Under the pieces are notes generated by a model that saw nothing but the letters and a program-made list of their open reading frames with translations, did no database searches and was not told where the DNA came from. A DNA stretch of 64,000 nucleotides from Mucilaginibacter gossypii (GTDB lineage: Bacteria; Bacteroidota; Bacteroidia; Sphingobacteriales; Sphingobacteriaceae), in the NCBI RefSeq assembly GCF_900100945.1, contig NZ_FNCG01000004.1:1-64000 (forward strand), read 5' to 3'. Position numbers and translations under genes: made by a program. Below, piece after piece: positions 42,169 through 51,559 of the stretch (positions are counted from its first letter, which is position 1; each line of letters begins with the position of its first letter).

Positions 42169-42930
42169 TTATTTTTTTGCATCGGGCCATTGCTCTTTAA
42201 AAAGCTTATCGACAGCTTGATTAAACTCCTTACTAAAAACAGGTTCGGCAGGTCCGCCTTTTTTGAGGTCATACACGTATGGTACCATGTGATCTTTGTT
42301 GTTAAATAGCTTGTCGTTATTACTATCCGATTGAACTTCAATAAGCAGCTTATTTGTTTTAGCAACACGTTGCCAGCTAACAACATTGAGGCTTGTAGGC
42401 GAAATCTGTTTGAAGTTATTTCCGGCATCGTCGGATGTGAAAAGATATTTCGGATCAGCATAGGTGAGTTTTTGATCTTTGTTAAAATCCTCAATTATTA
42501 CCGAATAACAAATCAACTTCCCATCAATATTCAAGCCTTGTGCTGGGTTAGGATCATGCGCTTCTGATGAATATACATCTGTACCCGAACTCAACTCTTT
42601 CTGATCTTCGTATTGGAGAATTATCATTTTACGGTTATCGAGTAAATGATATTTTTTGCTTAACGAATTATAAAATGCAATATTCCAATAAGATACCTGT
42701 TCGCTCGATTTGAAACTCATTCTATCGTCATCAGTTGGATTTGCCAACGGAAATAGCACATTTTGCGAACTGTCTAAAAGTACGGGATTGTTAAAGTCAG
42801 TTACAATAGGTTGGAAGTTAGCGGCTGTGTCTTTATAAGTAAGCTCATTATTCGCCGAATGATCAGAAATAACGCCACATCCTAATAAAAAAACAGAGCT
42901 GATAAGTAATAACTTGCTTGAAATACGCAT
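42169..42930 (-). CDS. Hypothetical lipoprotein
   Basis: The 253-residue product is a lipoprotein: 'MRISSKLLLISSVFLLGC' gives C18, followed by GVISDHSANN. I recognise no family. The mature part is beta-rich and charged, with 'WNIAFYNSLSKKYHLLDNRK' and 'DFNKDQKLTYADPKYLFTSD' (the latter a D-x-N-x-D-x run reminiscent of calcium loops), and the sequence ends 'LFKEQWPDAKK'. The D-rich pieces 'DSNNDKLFNNKDH' and 'DFNKDQKLTYADP' look alike and may be repeats of one structural unit. It stands alone and convergent with crtZ, with a 15-bp gap. Confidence 0.8.
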   Translation of the reverse strand: MRISSKLLLISSVFLLGCGVISDHSANNELTYKDTAANFQPIVTDFNNPVLLDSSQNVLFPLANPTDDDRMSFKSSEQVSYWNIAFYNSLSKKYHLLDNRKMIILQYEDQKELSSGTDVYSSEAHDPNPAQGLNIDGKLICYSVIIEDFNKDQKLTYADPKYLFTSDDAGNNFKQISPTSLNVVSWQRVAKTNKLLIEVQSDSNNDKLFNNKDHMVPYVYDLKKGGPAEPVFSKEFNQAVDKLFKEQWPDAKK

Positions 42931-43022
42931 TTGTGAACGGTTTAAATTATTGATATAAATATAGTCATTTACATCAAAGAGTTAACAGCCGTTAAGTTGC
43001 TATAACTATCGCCCTCAAACCT

Positions 43023-43030
43023 TATCTTTG
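43023..43030 (+). promoter_or_regulatory. Candidate -7 box (TATCTTTG) with upstream TTG
   Basis: The octamer tatctttg matches TAnnTTTG, and a TTG lies at 42997-42999, 23 bp upstream, near the spacing expected for a -33 element. The start codon is only 12 bp after the box, so the transcript may have a very short leader. Confidence 0.55.
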
Positions 43031-43042
43031 CCTCCAACATTT

Positions 43043-44023
43043 ATGAATATCCTCATCGTAAACAACACCCCAATCCCGGCAACTAAATATGGCGGTACCG
43101 AACGCATTATCTGGTGGCTTGGCCGTGAGCTGAATAGGTTAGGGCATAAGATTACCTATTTGGTAGGAGCGGGTTCAACTTGTCCGTTTGCGAGGGTGCT
43201 GATCTACGATCCGGCTGTTGATATAAACCAGCAGGTGCCCGATGATATTGACGTGGTACACTTCCAGTTTCAGGTGAGTGGTTTTACTAAAAAGCCTTAT
43301 ATCGTAACTGTTCATAATAACCCTGGTGGTGTGCAATTAGATGTTAACTCGGTATTTGTGTCGGCCAATCACGCTCAGCGTCATGGCTCAGCGGTGTTTG
43401 TACACAATGCCATAGATACGGCTGATTATCAAACATCTATACTCGGTAATAAGCGTATCCATACCCATTTTCTGGCTAAAGCAGCCTGGCGCGTTAAAAA
43501 TGTAAAAGGGGCTATCGATGTAGCTACCATGAGCGGTAATAAGCTGGTTGTACTTGGAGGTACCCGGCTTAACCTGAAAATGGGATTACGCTTTACATCC
43601 AACTTAAATGTGCGTTTTAAGGGAATGGTTGGTGATGAAGCGAAATCGGCAGTGATGAACGGTTCAAAGGCGCTGCTTTTTCCGGTGCTGTGGCATGAGC
43701 CATTCGGAATTGCTATTGTTGAAAGCCTGTATTTTGGCTGCCCGGTTTTTGGTACACCTTACGGATCGTTGCCCGAACTGGTGCCCGCTGAAGTTGGCTT
43801 GCTTTCGGTCAGTAAATCTGAATTAGCCGCCGGACTTAAAAACGTTGAAAGTTTTAATAAACAATATTGCCATCAATATGCTGTCGATAATTTTAATATC
43901 GGCAAGATGGCTGCAGCATATTTAACCTTATATGAACAGGTTTTGAATGGTCGAAAATTAAATTTGGCCAGGCCCGAACTCATCAATCGTGATCAACCCA
44001 AATACCTGCCCTGGAATAATTAA
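43043..44023 (+). CDS. Glycosyltransferase family 4-like protein
   Basis: From the ATG at 43043 the protein has 326 residues; the frame from 43028 would start at a TTG and add five. The N-terminal half has 'TPIPATKYGGTERIIWWLGR', the usual nucleotide-independent acceptor fold start. The C-terminal GT-B half carries 'FPVLWHEPFGIAIVESLYFG', 'CPVFGTPYGSLPELVPAEVG', with the E-x7-E motif used by GT4 enzymes to hold the donor sugar nucleotide. It may modify a lipid or cell-surface glycan. The next gene, an ArnT-like membrane glycosyltransferase, begins 32 bp later, so the two may act in one pathway. Confidence 0.85.
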   Translation: MNILIVNNTPIPATKYGGTERIIWWLGRELNRLGHKITYLVGAGSTCPFARVLIYDPAVDINQQVPDDIDVVHFQFQVSGFTKKPYIVTVHNNPGGVQLDVNSVFVSANHAQRHGSAVFVHNAIDTADYQTSILGNKRIHTHFLAKAAWRVKNVKGAIDVATMSGNKLVVLGGTRLNLKMGLRFTSNLNVRFKGMVGDEAKSAVMNGSKALLFPVLWHEPFGIAIVESLYFGCPVFGTPYGSLPELVPAEVGLLSVSKSELAAGLKNVESFNKQYCHQYAVDNFNIGKMAAAYLTLYEQVLNGRKLNLARPELINRDQPKYLPWNN

Positions 44024-44031
44024 AATTCAGC

Positions 44032-44039
44032 TATTTTTG
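44032..44039 (+). promoter_or_regulatory. Candidate -7 box (TATTTTTG) before the ArnT-like gene
   Basis: The octamer tatttttg fits TAnnTTTG and lies 16 bp before the GTG start at 44056, in a short gap. It may give the second gene of the pair an extra promoter. AT-rich sequence makes chance matches common. Confidence 0.35.
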
Positions 44040-44055
44040 GGCATAAATATTTTTA

Positions 44056-45723
44056 GTGGAGAGTACAGCAGCTTCAATTTTTTCATCGCAAAAACGGCCT
44101 TATTTTATTGTGCTGTTATTAGCTATCGTGCTTAATGTAGCCGGTATCGGCATCAAATTCTTTACTGATGATGGGGCTTTGTATTCGGCCCTGGCCCGGA
44201 GCATGGCACAAAGCAATAACTTTACCGATCTGATGTATCACGGTGCCGACTGGCTCGATAAGCCGCATTTCCCCTTCTGGATTATCGCTATCAGTTTTAA
44301 GATTTTCGGCATCAATACTTTTGCTTATAAATTGCCCGCCCTGCTGTTTTTTTTCATGTCGGTGGCGTACACTTACAAGCTTGCCAAAAAGTTTTATGGC
44401 GATGAAACGGCTATTATCGCTATCCTGATCCTGCTTACCGCGCTGCACAGCGTAATGTCAAATACGGATGTACGTGCCGAGCCTTATATTATGGGCTTGC
44501 TCATGGGCGCTGTTTATCACTTTTATAAGGTAAAAGAACGGTTCAGCATGGCCGATGTGCTGCTGGCATGCATATTTACTGCCTGCGCAGTGATGACTAA
44601 AGGCATCTATCTGCTCATCCCGATTGGAGCGGCTATCATTGGCGATTATTTATTTAAGGGAAATATCAAAGGCGTGTTCCATTGGAAATGGCTGTTCTCG
44701 TTTATATTGGTGGTGATATTTACTTTACCCGAAATTTATTCGGTATATACCCAGTTTGACCTTCACCCCGAAAAAGTTATTTTCGGTCGCACCGGGATTT
44801 CAGGCATCCACTGGTTTTTGTGGGACAGCCAGTTCGGGCGTTTTAACAATAACGGTTACATTACTAATACACACGGCGACAAACTATTTTTTGTTCATAC
44901 CCTGCTGTGGGCTTTCGCGCCATGGGCTATTCTCCTGTTCTATGCACTTTATGCTACCGTCAGGAAAATGATTAAAGGTATAACCCAGCCCGAGTATCTG
45001 TGTATCTCGGGAAGCGTATTAATGTTGCTGATCTTTTCAGCTTCCAAATTTCAGCTGCCTTTTTACACTAATATCCTGTTCCCATTTTTTGCTATAATTA
45101 CGGCGGTTTTTATTAGTTCATTAAAAGCTGGCGCCGGGTTAAAGTTTTTCAAGATAACTCAATACATTATCACATCGTTTTTATTGGTTGCTGTTATCGT
45201 ACTTAATTTTATTTTCGCGCCCGAATGCTGGCCGGTATTTGTTTTGTTGATTGCAGGGTTTATTGGGTTGTCCATTTACATTTATAAAAAGCCAACACCA
45301 ATTTATCAGCCTGTATTTTTATTTACCTGCGCCGTGTCTGTTTTAGTGAATGCTTACCTGGTGACCGTAGCTTATCCTATTATTGTTGATTACCGCGGGG
45401 ATCTTTCGGCCGCCGAATACCTCAATCAAAACTATCCACGGGAAAAAGTGAGTGCCGCGGTTTTATCAAACACATTCGATTTTTACTACAAAGGCGGCGT
45501 TACTTATACCAATATTGATGCTATCCTAAAAACCGATAGCCTGAAAAGCCGGATTATAGTAGCTGATGAAAAAGCGGTAGCTGAGTTAAAGCAAAAAGAG
45601 ATCGGGTATACTACAATAAAATCCTTTCAGGATTTTCCTCATGAAAACCTAAGCCTGCCCTTTATCATCAAAAAGAAGAGGAGTACTACTTTGGATCAAT
45701 TTTATTTGATCAGGATGAGGTAG
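44056..45723 (+). CDS. ArnT/PMT-like membrane glycosyltransferase (GT83)
   Basis: The start is a GTG at 44056. The 555-residue integral membrane protein has about 11 helices, from 'YFIVLLLAIVLNVAGIGIKF' onward. The first periplasmic loop has 'FFTDDGALYSALARSMAQSN' and 'YHGADWLDKPHFPFWIIAIS', with the DD or DE pair expected in the GT-C active site. The 'DKPHFPFWI' motif is the hallmark of ArnT-like enzymes that use undecaprenyl-phosphate-linked sugars. The C-terminal 100 residues ('DYRGDLSAAEYLNQNYPREK') are a soluble periplasmic domain. It probably transfers a sugar to a lipid or surface acceptor. Acceptor and sugar are unknown. Confidence 0.88.
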   Translation: MESTAASIFSSQKRPYFIVLLLAIVLNVAGIGIKFFTDDGALYSALARSMAQSNNFTDLMYHGADWLDKPHFPFWIIAISFKIFGINTFAYKLPALLFFFMSVAYTYKLAKKFYGDETAIIAILILLTALHSVMSNTDVRAEPYIMGLLMGAVYHFYKVKERFSMADVLLACIFTACAVMTKGIYLLIPIGAAIIGDYLFKGNIKGVFHWKWLFSFILVVIFTLPEIYSVYTQFDLHPEKVIFGRTGISGIHWFLWDSQFGRFNNNGYITNTHGDKLFFVHTLLWAFAPWAILLFYALYATVRKMIKGITQPEYLCISGSVLMLLIFSASKFQLPFYTNILFPFFAIITAVFISSLKAGAGLKFFKITQYIITSFLLVAVIVLNFIFAPECWPVFVLLIAGFIGLSIYIYKKPTPIYQPVFLFTCAVSVLVNAYLVTVAYPIIVDYRGDLSAAEYLNQNYPREKVSAAVLSNTFDFYYKGGVTYTNIDAILKTDSLKSRIIVADEKAVAELKQKEIGYTTIKSFQDFPHENLSLPFIIKKKRSTTLDQFYLIRMR

Positions 45724-45839
45724 AGCAATGCCCGCTATAAATTGGCAATGCCCAAATTAACAACTACCTTCTTGTTTAAACGCCTTGATGGGAGCAACTG
45801 TTTAGGCCAGGTTTGTAATTATAGGGTGATAACACACAA

Positions 45840-45876
45840 CAATCAAAAGGCTGTCCCTGAGGCAGCCTTTTGATTG
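45840..45876. terminator. Bidirectional terminator-like hairpin
   Basis: A perfect 14-bp stem, caatcaaaaggctg (45840-45853) with cagccttttgattg (45863-45876) and a nine-base loop, lies between the convergent ArnT-like and susD genes. T-rich sequence is on both sides, so it can serve both genes. Confidence 0.8.
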
Positions 45877-45887
45877 TTTAAATAAAT

Positions 45888-47702
45888 TTACCAGCCCGGA
45901 TTTTGTGTTAACGCGGGATTAAGGGTAATTTGTTGTGCCGGAATCGGGTATAAATAATTTTTTTCCGAAAAATTGCGCGCTGTATTGTCAAGGATCAGCT
46001 GACCGTTAGCATCTAACGCGTTGGTAGGAGCAGGCTTTAAAGGGTTTGGCCCAACATCGGCCTGCGTACCTTTAAATTTAATGCCTACCGGCCATGGGCT
46101 TACAAAAGCACTGATGTTTCCATAAGCTGTACCGCCGGTGTTGCTAACCAGGTCGGTAGCGGCACTATGCCAGCGCTTAATATCGTCAAACCTGAAGTTT
46201 TCATAATAAAGTTCAATAAAGCGTTCCCTCCTGATCTCCGTACGCAGATCCAATCCGTTTGCACCTGCGAAACCATTTGTTAATGGCGGCATATTTTTAT
46301 TAACACGCAGACGTACCAGGTTGAGCGATTTGTTGAGATCGGCATCTGTTATGGCACCGTCACGTTCATAAACCGCTTCAGCATAGTTTAGCAGTACTTC
46401 GGCATAGCGGATCACCGGGTAATCTTCAGATTCTTTTGTATCTGGGCAGTTGCGTTCGGTTACCCATTTTTGATTGGTATAACCGCCAATCTTAACAACT
46501 TTTCCCATAGATAAAGCAATATCAGCGGCGTCATTTAGCCAGGTTACCCGGTAATTGGCGTTACCGTACCAGTAGTACATATTGTTAACCTGAATGGTAT
46601 ACTTTAAACGATTATCGCGGTTTATAAATTCCGATCCGTAACTTTCAAAACCCTGGAACAGGGGCGATTTCTCAATAGGCAATCCATCCTGGCATAAAAA
46701 TGCGTTCACGTATTTATGCTGAGGCCCAATCTGCGTTCCCTGCCTGCTGATATTTGTTCCGATTGTTTTGCTCACATCATCATAACGGTACGATAAAAGG
46801 TACTCATGATTAGCAGTTTTGGTAACTGAAGCCGGGTTTGATTTTGGATTTTCGAGGATGAAAAGGTATTTCTGTGCAGAATCACCCAATATGGTACTGT
46901 TACCACCCAGGGCATTTGAAGCTGCTGTACCAAAAAGTGCAAATTGATTGCTGGTTATCACCGCGTTAGAAGCCGCGGCCGATTTGTCGAGCAGCATATT
47001 ATAACGGGTTGCATCGCCGTTTCTGAATTTTTGCCATGTGCCTTCATAAAGTGCAACCCTTCCTAAAAACGCCTGCGCGGCAGGTTGGCTCACCCGGCCA
47101 AAATCTGCAGAATTGGCTAAGATGGATGCAGGCAGATTTGGTATGGCCGCTTCCAGATCGGCAACAATCAAATCAGCTACCTGATCGCGTGATGCCCTGG
47201 TGCCATATAGTTCGGGCGAATCAAGGTTCAGCGTTTTGGTGATCAGCGGAACCCCGCCATACAATTGTAGTAATTCAAAGTAGCAGTAAGCCCTGAAAAA
47301 TTTGGCTTCGGCAACAAACTGGCTGATGCTGGCCTGGTCGGGGAAAGTGGCGGCCTTTTCAAGTAAATAATTGCAATTCCTGATCCGGGAGTAATTATTA
47401 TTCCAGTACGAATCACTTGCTGGTACTGTATTGATACCGGCGCCATAAACGCCACCTCCGCCAAATACATCGGCACGCCCGTCATAATGAGGGTTATCTG
47501 CAAACGAATTGTTGAAATTACGGAGATAACCATAATATTGGTTGGCAAATGTTTTAAAATCACTGGCCGACTTAAAATATGCCGCATCCGATAGCTGGTC
47601 CTGTGGTTTAAGGTTAAGTGACTTGTTGCAGGCGAACAAGCCTGTAACAATAATTATTGAAAGGATACTGAAGATCCTCCGGTAAATATTTTTCATAATC
47701 AT
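45888..47702 (-). CDS. SusD/RagB-family nutrient-binding lipoprotein
   Basis: The 604-residue lipoprotein has lipobox 'VTGLFAC' (C25 from the first Met; a second Met two codons in is also possible). SusD-like proteins cap SusC transporters and bind glycans or peptides at the cell surface. Family traits are 'NLKPQDQLSDAAYFKSASDF' near the N-terminus, 'EAKFFRAYCYFELLQLYGGV' with 'PLITKTLN', and the TPR-rich core. The C-terminus has 'EIRRERFIELYYENFRFDDI' with 'KRWHS', then 'YLYPIPAQQITLNPALTQNP'. The gene follows susC by five bases. Its cargo is unknown. Confidence 0.94.
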   Translation of the reverse strand: MIMKNIYRRIFSILSIIIVTGLFACNKSLNLKPQDQLSDAAYFKSASDFKTFANQYYGYLRNFNNSFADNPHYDGRADVFGGGGVYGAGINTVPASDSYWNNNYSRIRNCNYLLEKAATFPDQASISQFVAEAKFFRAYCYFELLQLYGGVPLITKTLNLDSPELYGTRASRDQVADLIVADLEAAIPNLPASILANSADFGRVSQPAAQAFLGRVALYEGTWQKFRNGDATRYNMLLDKSAAASNAVITSNQFALFGTAASNALGGNSTILGDSAQKYLFILENPKSNPASVTKTANHEYLLSYRYDDVSKTIGTNISRQGTQIGPQHKYVNAFLCQDGLPIEKSPLFQGFESYGSEFINRDNRLKYTIQVNNMYYWYGNANYRVTWLNDAADIALSMGKVVKIGGYTNQKWVTERNCPDTKESEDYPVIRYAEVLLNYAEAVYERDGAITDADLNKSLNLVRLRVNKNMPPLTNGFAGANGLDLRTEIRRERFIELYYENFRFDDIKRWHSAATDLVSNTGGTAYGNISAFVSPWPVGIKFKGTQADVGPNPLKPAPTNALDANGQLILDNTARNFSEKNYLYPIPAQQITLNPALTQNPGW

Positions 47703-47707
47703 TTCAA

Positions 47708-50700
47708 TTAAAAAGTGATGTTTGCGCCTACGGTTACATACCTGTAAAATGGATAACGCTCATTGCCTGCGGTGGTCCTGGTTATTTCAGGATCCCAGCC
47801 ATCATGAATTTTGCTGTATTCCCACAGGTCGCTTCCCGAAATGTAAAACCTTAAACGGCTGATAGCTTTGGTGCGCTCTGTTAACGATTTTGGTAAGGTA
47901 TAACCGATAACAAGGTTTTTCAGGCGTACATAAGCGCCGTTTTCAACAGACCAGCTTGAAATCTGGTAATTGTAACCATTAATTCCATTGCTATGCAGGT
48001 TAGGGTAATAGGCATTCGTATTTTCAGGGGTCCAGGTTTTACCGACCCATTGGGTGGTTTGCGCCTGATAAACGGCGGCAAAAGGTACGCGCCAGTTATT
48101 TGCACTACCATTGGCCCTGAATATTGTCCGTTTACCTACCCCTTGAAAAATGCTTGTGAAATCAAAACCTTTCCATTGCAGGCTTAATGTCAAACCAAAA
48201 GTATAGCGCGGAATGTCGCTGCCTAAATAAACAAGGTCGCCCATATCTTTTGCCGATGTACCTGTAGTAAGTTTACCATCGCCGTTAACATCAACAAAAT
48301 AATTATCTCCCGGACGTAAGCCTGAGTTTTGGCCCGGCAGGTTGGTTAAAGGGGTGGCTACAGGGATGCCAATAGTATTAATCACTCCGCCGGGGGCATA
48401 ATAGGTGGAGTTATAGGTATCAACCTGTGCCTGTGTCTGGAAACGGCCTCCGTATTTAAGGCCGAAATATGATCCAAGCGGATACCCCTCAACAGTAGCG
48501 TTATAACCTGCACCTAATGCCGGAACGCCGTTAAAATATACCAATTTGTTTTGGCTGTTGGTAATATTACCCGAAATACTGTATGTTACCTGCCCAACGT
48601 GGTCTCGCCAGGTTAATTGTCCTTCCCATCCCCAGGTTTTCAGGTCGCCGTTATTTGACTGGGGCGCTCCAATGCCCAAAACAGCCGGATAGGTAACACT
48701 CACCAGCATGTTTTTATTCTGATTACGGAACACTTCAAAAGTTCCGTTTAAGCGACCGTTCAGCAAACCGAAATCAATACCAATGTTCCGTTTTATAACA
48801 GTTTCCCATGTCCTGTTGAGCGAAACCAGGTTTCCGGTGGTTGTAGTAGCGGTTGCGAGTGCTGAACCTAAAAGGGTATTGCTATTGCCGACATTAAGCG
48901 ATTGCAGGTAATCATAAAGGCCGATGCCACCCTGGCTGCCCGACGTAGCGTAAGAGGCCCGTAGCTTTAACTCGCTAAAAATATTTGTTTTTTTTATGAA
49001 GCTTTCTTCGCCTAAGCGCCAGCCGCCCATGAGGCTGTAAAATGGTTTCCAGCGTTTATCTGCAATAAATTTTGAAGAACCATCATACCTGCCGGTTCCT
49101 TCAAACAGATATTTGCCTTTATACGCGTAGGTAGCTCTTGCAAAGTATGAACCCAGGGCGTAGTGGTTGCGCTGTTCGTCGTTGGTTACAAAACCGGCCA
49201 ACGAACTGCTCAGCCCCAAATTTAAAGAAGGCACATCATCGCTGCCCAAATTGTAGGTACGTGTATTAAACATATCATACTCATCCCTTTCGTAGGAGCT
49301 GCCGATCATTAACGATACATCATGTACTCGGTTAAAGGTATTGGTATAGGTTACGCGGCCAATGAGGTTATAATATTTATCATTGATATTAGCACGGAAA
49401 TAGTTTTGGCTCCCTCCCGAAGTACCACCTGCCGGCGCGGTAGTGCCGGTCAGGTATTTATCATCATATGAATAAAGGCGAACGGTTTTGGTTTGTACGC
49501 GGTCATCCTGCCACCAAACGTTATATCCCGCGGTTCCGGTAAAGGTAAGGTGCTTCATGAAATTATAGGTAAGCGTTGAGTTTAACAGTGCCCGGCTATT
49601 GTTTTCCAGGTTGTCGCCCCCATCCCTTAATAGGCCCGCGGGGCTTGTTACACCCCCCCACTGATATGGCCGGCCAGATTGCGTGAACATAGGCAAACCG
49701 ATCTGAAATCCGTTTCCGAGCGCACTGTAACTCCCCGAAGTATACATGGTTGGCTGTTGAATATTATTTTGCTCAAGCGAAATATTGGTTTCCAGTTGCA
49801 CTTTATCGCTGAATCTGTAACCGTTATTAAGTCTGAGATTATAGCGTTGATTACCGTTATTGCCAATCCGGAGCTGGCTGCCGTCGTTTAAATACCCTAA
49901 CGAAACACGATAAGTGTTTTTTTCTGTTCCGCCTGATACCGAAAAATTGTGTTGTGTTGAAGTAGCCCTCCCCCATATGTACTGTTGTAGTGATACATCA
50001 ATAAAGTCAAGTTCCTTTACATCGAGGAATGCCGGCACAGGCAAGCCGTTATAAAACGAATTTGCAGTGATACTTCCGGTGGTGTTTCCGGGAATCTGTG
50101 ATGCCAGTACCACCGTGCCTTTATTGGCCAGCGCGAAGTTGGCCAGTTGGTACCAAAGGTCGGTTGTTGGCGCTACTCCATAATTATCATTTGTTCGGGC
50201 CTGAAGCAGGCCATTTGCCCATTGGTCAATATTTGTCATTTTAGGCTGAAGACCTAAAAATTTCTCAGACACAGAAGGGTCATACTGGATCACCATTTTA
50301 CCCGCTTTACCTTTTTTGGTAGTGATCAGTACAACACCATAAGCTGCACGGGCACCATATATTGAAGCCGAGCCATCCTTCAAAACTGAGATATTGTCGA
50401 TATCATTTGGATTGATAGAGTTTAGCTCGTTGTTATTGTTAAGGGCAACCCCATCCAAAATGACCAAGGGATCCTGTCCGTTAACGGAGGTTGCACCGCG
50501 GATCTGGAAGTTCCAGTTTTCGCGACCCGGTTGCGCCGAGCTCCTGGTTACCACCATGCCCGGAACCTGGCCCTGCAAATTGGCAATAGGGTTATTGGTT
50601 GGCCCGCGGTCTTCAAATACTTTTGCACTAACTGTGGCAATAGCGCCTACCACTGATGGTTTCTTTTGTGTACCGTAAGCAACCACTACAACCTCTTCCA

Positions 50701-51028
50701 GATCGCTTCTTTTGCCTGATAACTGAATGTTGATAACAGGCTCATCGCCAATGGTCACTTTACGCGTGTTATAGCCCACAAAAGCGAAAGATAACTTTGC
50801 TCCGGGGTTAACGGTTAGTTTGTACTTGCCGTTTACATCAGTTTGAATGCCATTGGTAGTGCCAATAACCTGCACAGTTACACCAGGCAGGGGTTCCCTG
50901 GAGGTTGAATCTGTGACAGTACCGCTGATTTGGCGGCTTTGCGCCGCAGCATGATAGCCCATGCCTACCAGCAGCAAAAAAACTAAAAGGCACCTTGCCG
51001 AATACTTTTTTTGGTAAAAAAAACTCAT
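47708..51028 (-). CDS. SusC/RagA-family TonB-linked outer-membrane transporter
   Basis: The 1106-residue TonB-dependent receptor has a signal peptide ('CLLVFLLLVGMGYHAAAQ'), an N-terminal carboxypeptidase-regulatory-like domain ('SRQISGTVTDSTSREPLPGV'), then a plug with TonB-box-like 'LEEVVVVAYGTQKK' and 'GSASIYGARAAYGVVLITTK', and a C-terminal barrel ending in Phe ('VTVGANITF'). There is no STN signalling domain, so it is not an ECF-sigma-coupled type. It lies upstream of susD, five bases away. Enzymes are not in this operon; a GH89 enzyme starts 531 bp upstream on the opposite strand. It probably imports oligosaccharides or peptides. Confidence 0.95.
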   Translation of the reverse strand: MSFFYQKKYSARCLLVFLLLVGMGYHAAAQSRQISGTVTDSTSREPLPGVTVQVIGTTNGIQTDVNGKYKLTVNPGAKLSFAFVGYNTRKVTIGDEPVINIQLSGKRSDLEEVVVVAYGTQKKPSVVGAIATVSAKVFEDRGPTNNPIANLQGQVPGMVVTRSSAQPGRENWNFQIRGATSVNGQDPLVILDGVALNNNNELNSINPNDIDNISVLKDGSASIYGARAAYGVVLITTKKGKAGKMVIQYDPSVSEKFLGLQPKMTNIDQWANGLLQARTNDNYGVAPTTDLWYQLANFALANKGTVVLASQIPGNTTGSITANSFYNGLPVPAFLDVKELDFIDVSLQQYIWGRATSTQHNFSVSGGTEKNTYRVSLGYLNDGSQLRIGNNGNQRYNLRLNNGYRFSDKVQLETNISLEQNNIQQPTMYTSGSYSALGNGFQIGLPMFTQSGRPYQWGGVTSPAGLLRDGGDNLENNSRALLNSTLTYNFMKHLTFTGTAGYNVWWQDDRVQTKTVRLYSYDDKYLTGTTAPAGGTSGGSQNYFRANINDKYYNLIGRVTYTNTFNRVHDVSLMIGSSYERDEYDMFNTRTYNLGSDDVPSLNLGLSSSLAGFVTNDEQRNHYALGSYFARATYAYKGKYLFEGTGRYDGSSKFIADKRWKPFYSLMGGWRLGEESFIKKTNIFSELKLRASYATSGSQGGIGLYDYLQSLNVGNSNTLLGSALATATTTTGNLVSLNRTWETVIKRNIGIDFGLLNGRLNGTFEVFRNQNKNMLVSVTYPAVLGIGAPQSNNGDLKTWGWEGQLTWRDHVGQVTYSISGNITNSQNKLVYFNGVPALGAGYNATVEGYPLGSYFGLKYGGRFQTQAQVDTYNSTYYAPGGVINTIGIPVATPLTNLPGQNSGLRPGDNYFVDVNGDGKLTTGTSAKDMGDLVYLGSDIPRYTFGLTLSLQWKGFDFTSIFQGVGKRTIFRANGSANNWRVPFAAVYQAQTTQWVGKTWTPENTNAYYPNLHSNGINGYNYQISSWSVENGAYVRLKNLVIGYTLPKSLTERTKAISRLRFYISGSDLWEYSKIHDGWDPEITRTTAGNERYPFYRYVTVGANITF

Positions 51029-51559
51029 AGTTCTTAAATTTTAGGTTTATGACTTAGTGTAATGATCGGCGCTATCCGCTCAATCACTATAAAGACACAC
51101 ACAGGATTTTATTATACTCATTAATGAATGAGATTCTTTTTGGCAGGGAGCTTTGCGAAATTGAAAGAGGGGATGTTTGAGTAGATTGCAAGAGGGATGG
51201 TGATTGGGGATTGTACTAAATCGACGCTTTAGATGGATCTATTTAAGTAGGGTTCGCGGTTTTCTTTAACAAAGAGGCGTAGCTTAACTGGCACGGAAAT
51301 GCCAGGCAAATGCCAATGTTGCTTGCGCCCTCCTGACCCACAGGTCGGAGTTTAGCCTGCAGGTACCGGTGTACATAAAGCATCGTATCCTAAAGGTTTT
51401 ATTAAACAGTCGATTTATCCGTTCACAAAAAGTCCGTTTGATACGGATTTAAAAAATGGAGGAAAGGAGCGAGCTATAGTTTGCATCAGGAAAGAAAACT
51501 AAAGGGCTGCATTTTGTAAGGTAAATAATTTTATTACTTTAAGGGCCTTAATAGCCGCT
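51029..51559. other. Divergent regulatory gap between susC and GH89 gene
   Basis: This 531-bp gap separates two divergent genes and must hold both promoters. I found no strong TAnnTTTG box or operator palindrome. A hairpin ctggca/tgccag lies near 51279-51296 and a GC-rich one, ctcctgacc/ggtcggag, near 51330-51350. The stretch at 51275-51360 superficially resembles a tRNA but lacks a T-arm. Confidence 0.5.

Noticed and set aside
51275..51360. tRNA-like stretch (gcgtagcttaactggca followed by a stem with ctcctgacc/ggtcggag)
   Set aside because: The start resembles a tRNA D-arm, but there is no T-arm (no GTTCGAATCC-like sequence), no matching acceptor stem and the anticodon-like stem has a bulge.
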